Source: Desulfobulbaceae bacterium
GTDB lineage: Bacteria > Desulfobacterota > Desulfobulbia > Desulfobulbales > Desulfobulbaceae
Assembly (NCBI GenBank): GCA_026990725.1
Contig: JALXCX010000164.1
Span: 1 to 6,734, forward strand
Reading direction: 5' to 3'
DNA: 6,734 nucleotides
Shown: piece by piece, positions 5,957 to 6,734 of the stretch
How positions within the stretch are numbered: position 1 is the first letter of the stretch
Layout: each line of letters opens with the position of its first letter
Notes under the pieces: model-generated
The model's input: only the letters and a program-made list of their open reading frames with translations
What the model was told of the DNA's origin: nothing
Databases searched by the model: none
Position numbers and translations under genes: made by a program

Positions 5957-6673
5957 CGTGGGGAAAGATCTGTCTTTCAGGGGATTGTTGATGTCTTTTT
6001 ACCAGCCCGCTGTCAAGGATGTAATCAGCAGACAGGCCCACAGCTTGCCTCCCTCTGCGACACCTGCAGAGCTCGTTTATCCCCTCTTACTTCTCCCCTG
6101 TGTACCTGTTGTGGAACAATATTTACTTCCGGAGAAGATCATCTTTGCGGTGCCTGTCTTGGTAAAACATTTGCTTTTAGCCGGGCACGGTCATTGTTTA
6201 GCTACAAAGATCCGTTGCGCTCTCTTCTTGTTCGTTTAAAATTTGGCGGGGACCTCTCCGTGCTTGAGACCTTGGCCACTCTTGCCCGGCAGGCGGAAGC
6301 GGAACAGGCAGTCCACGTTCCGGACTGTCTTATTCCGGTTCCTCTGCATAAAAAACGCCTGCAAAGGCGGGGGTTTAATCAGGCGTTACTTTTGGCCAGA
6401 GCCTGCTTTCCTGCCTGGCAGGCAGCACTCTGTCCAAATTTGCTTTGCAGGCACCGTTCAACAGTTCCTCAAACAGAACTCAGCGGGAAAGCACGGAGAA
6501 ATAATCTCAAGAATTCTTTTAGCCTGCGTGAGGTCGACTTGATACGGGGAAGAAAAGTTTTGCTTGTTGATGATGTCTACACAACCGGCTCGACCCTCCA
6601 TGAATGTGCAAGGGTTCTGGTCAGGGCGGGAGCGGAGCGGGTCGAGGCCTTTACCGTGGCCAGGGTGTTGTAG
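5942..6673 (+). CDS. comF: ComF family protein (zinc finger plus phosphoribosyltransferase fold)
   Basis: ComF proteins (GntX/YhgH in E. coli) are cytoplasmic and are linked to DNA uptake and fork-related functions; the biochemical role is poorly defined. From GTG 5942 the protein has 243 residues, normal for the family. An N-terminal cysteine-rich region has pairs C24/C27, C39/C42, C54/C57 (with C56) and C69/C72, expected to bind zinc. Then come the family signatures HKKRLQRRGFNQA (136-148) and the RHRSTVPQTELSGKARRN segment (170-187). The PRPP-binding loop VLLVDDVYTTGSTL (206-219) closes the fold. The start is uncertain: the frame is also open from ATG 5882 or TTG 5879, overlapping icd, but that stretch translates to Arg/Pro-rich sequence unlike the family. 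No candidate has a good Shine-Dalgarno. It is probably co-transcribed with icd, with no obvious functional link. Presence of comF alone does not show natural competence. Confidence 0.9.
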   Translation: MPDRDRGERSVFQGIVDVFLPARCQGCNQQTGPQLASLCDTCRARLSPLTSPLCTCCGTIFTSGEDHLCGACLGKTFAFSRARSLFSYKDPLRSLLVRLKFGGDLSVLETLATLARQAEAEQAVHVPDCLIPVPLHKKRLQRRGFNQALLLARACFPAWQAALCPNLLCRHRSTVPQTELSGKARRNNLKNSFSLREVDLIRGRKVLLVDDVYTTGSTLHECARVLVRAGAERVEAFTVARVL

Positions 6674-6734
6674 TGGAGGGTTGCGAGCAAGGTGTCACTC
6701 AGTAGCACTTCCCGGTATGGGGCAAACGACAGGG
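6674..6734. other. Right-edge sequence after comF, unassigned
   Basis: Sixty-one bases follow the comF stop. I see no terminator hairpin with a T-run. An ATG at 6717 opens a plus-strand frame to the window end, but six codons without a Shine-Dalgarno are not enough to call a gene. Confidence 0.4.

Noticed and set aside
5958..6239. A 93-codon plus-strand frame overlapping the start of comF
   Set aside because: The comF frame in the same bases shows the conserved cysteine pairs and family motifs; this frame has none and is a shadow.

Overview
The window carries five protein-coding genes of ordinary bacterial housekeeping type in two divergent blocks. No rRNA, tRNA, CRISPR array, insertion sequence or attachment site is visible. 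The outer-membrane assembly gene (BamA) shows a Gram-negative bacterium. BamA has an extra TolB/CsgG-like domain ahead of its POTRA repeats, and the isocitrate dehydrogenase is of the eukaryote-like NADP type. Together these suggest a Desulfobacterota (former deltaproteobacterial) sulfate-reducer relative, perhaps near Desulfobulbales. That placement is inference from protein style, not a search result.

Leftward block (minus strand, read right to left). plsC (4328 to 3585) encodes a membrane lysophosphatidate acyltransferase. After a gap of about 220 bp with a plausible promoter comes bamA (3363 to 691), the core of the outer-membrane beta-barrel insertase. Only 39 bp after the bamA stop, in the same reading frame and with no visible terminator, mfd begins (651) and runs off the left edge. 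Its first 217 residues, the UvrB-like UvrA-recruiting module, are present. plsC and bamA share an envelope-building theme; mfd (transcription-coupled repair) appears to ride on the bamA transcript.

Divergent intergenic region (4329-4695). It contains a hairpin plus T-tract pointing rightward with no gene in front of it, several short inverted repeats, and a near-consensus sigma70 promoter for icd (TTGACG, 17 bp, TATAAA).

Rightward block (plus strand). icd (4696-5910) encodes NADP-dependent isocitrate dehydrogenase with its catalytic and cofactor residues intact. It is followed by comF (about 5942-6673), a zinc-finger/phosphoribosyltransferase protein. A perfect 8-bp GC-rich inverted repeat sits exactly at the icd-comF junction and surrounds the most plausible comF start. 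The last 61 bp hold nothing I can assign.

I do not see an undescribed multi-gene system. The points most worth a second look are the extra BamA domain and its altered loop-6 motif, the orphan rightward terminator between plsC and icd, the hairpin enclosing the comF start, and a perfect ribosome-binding sequence antisense to the end of plsC.
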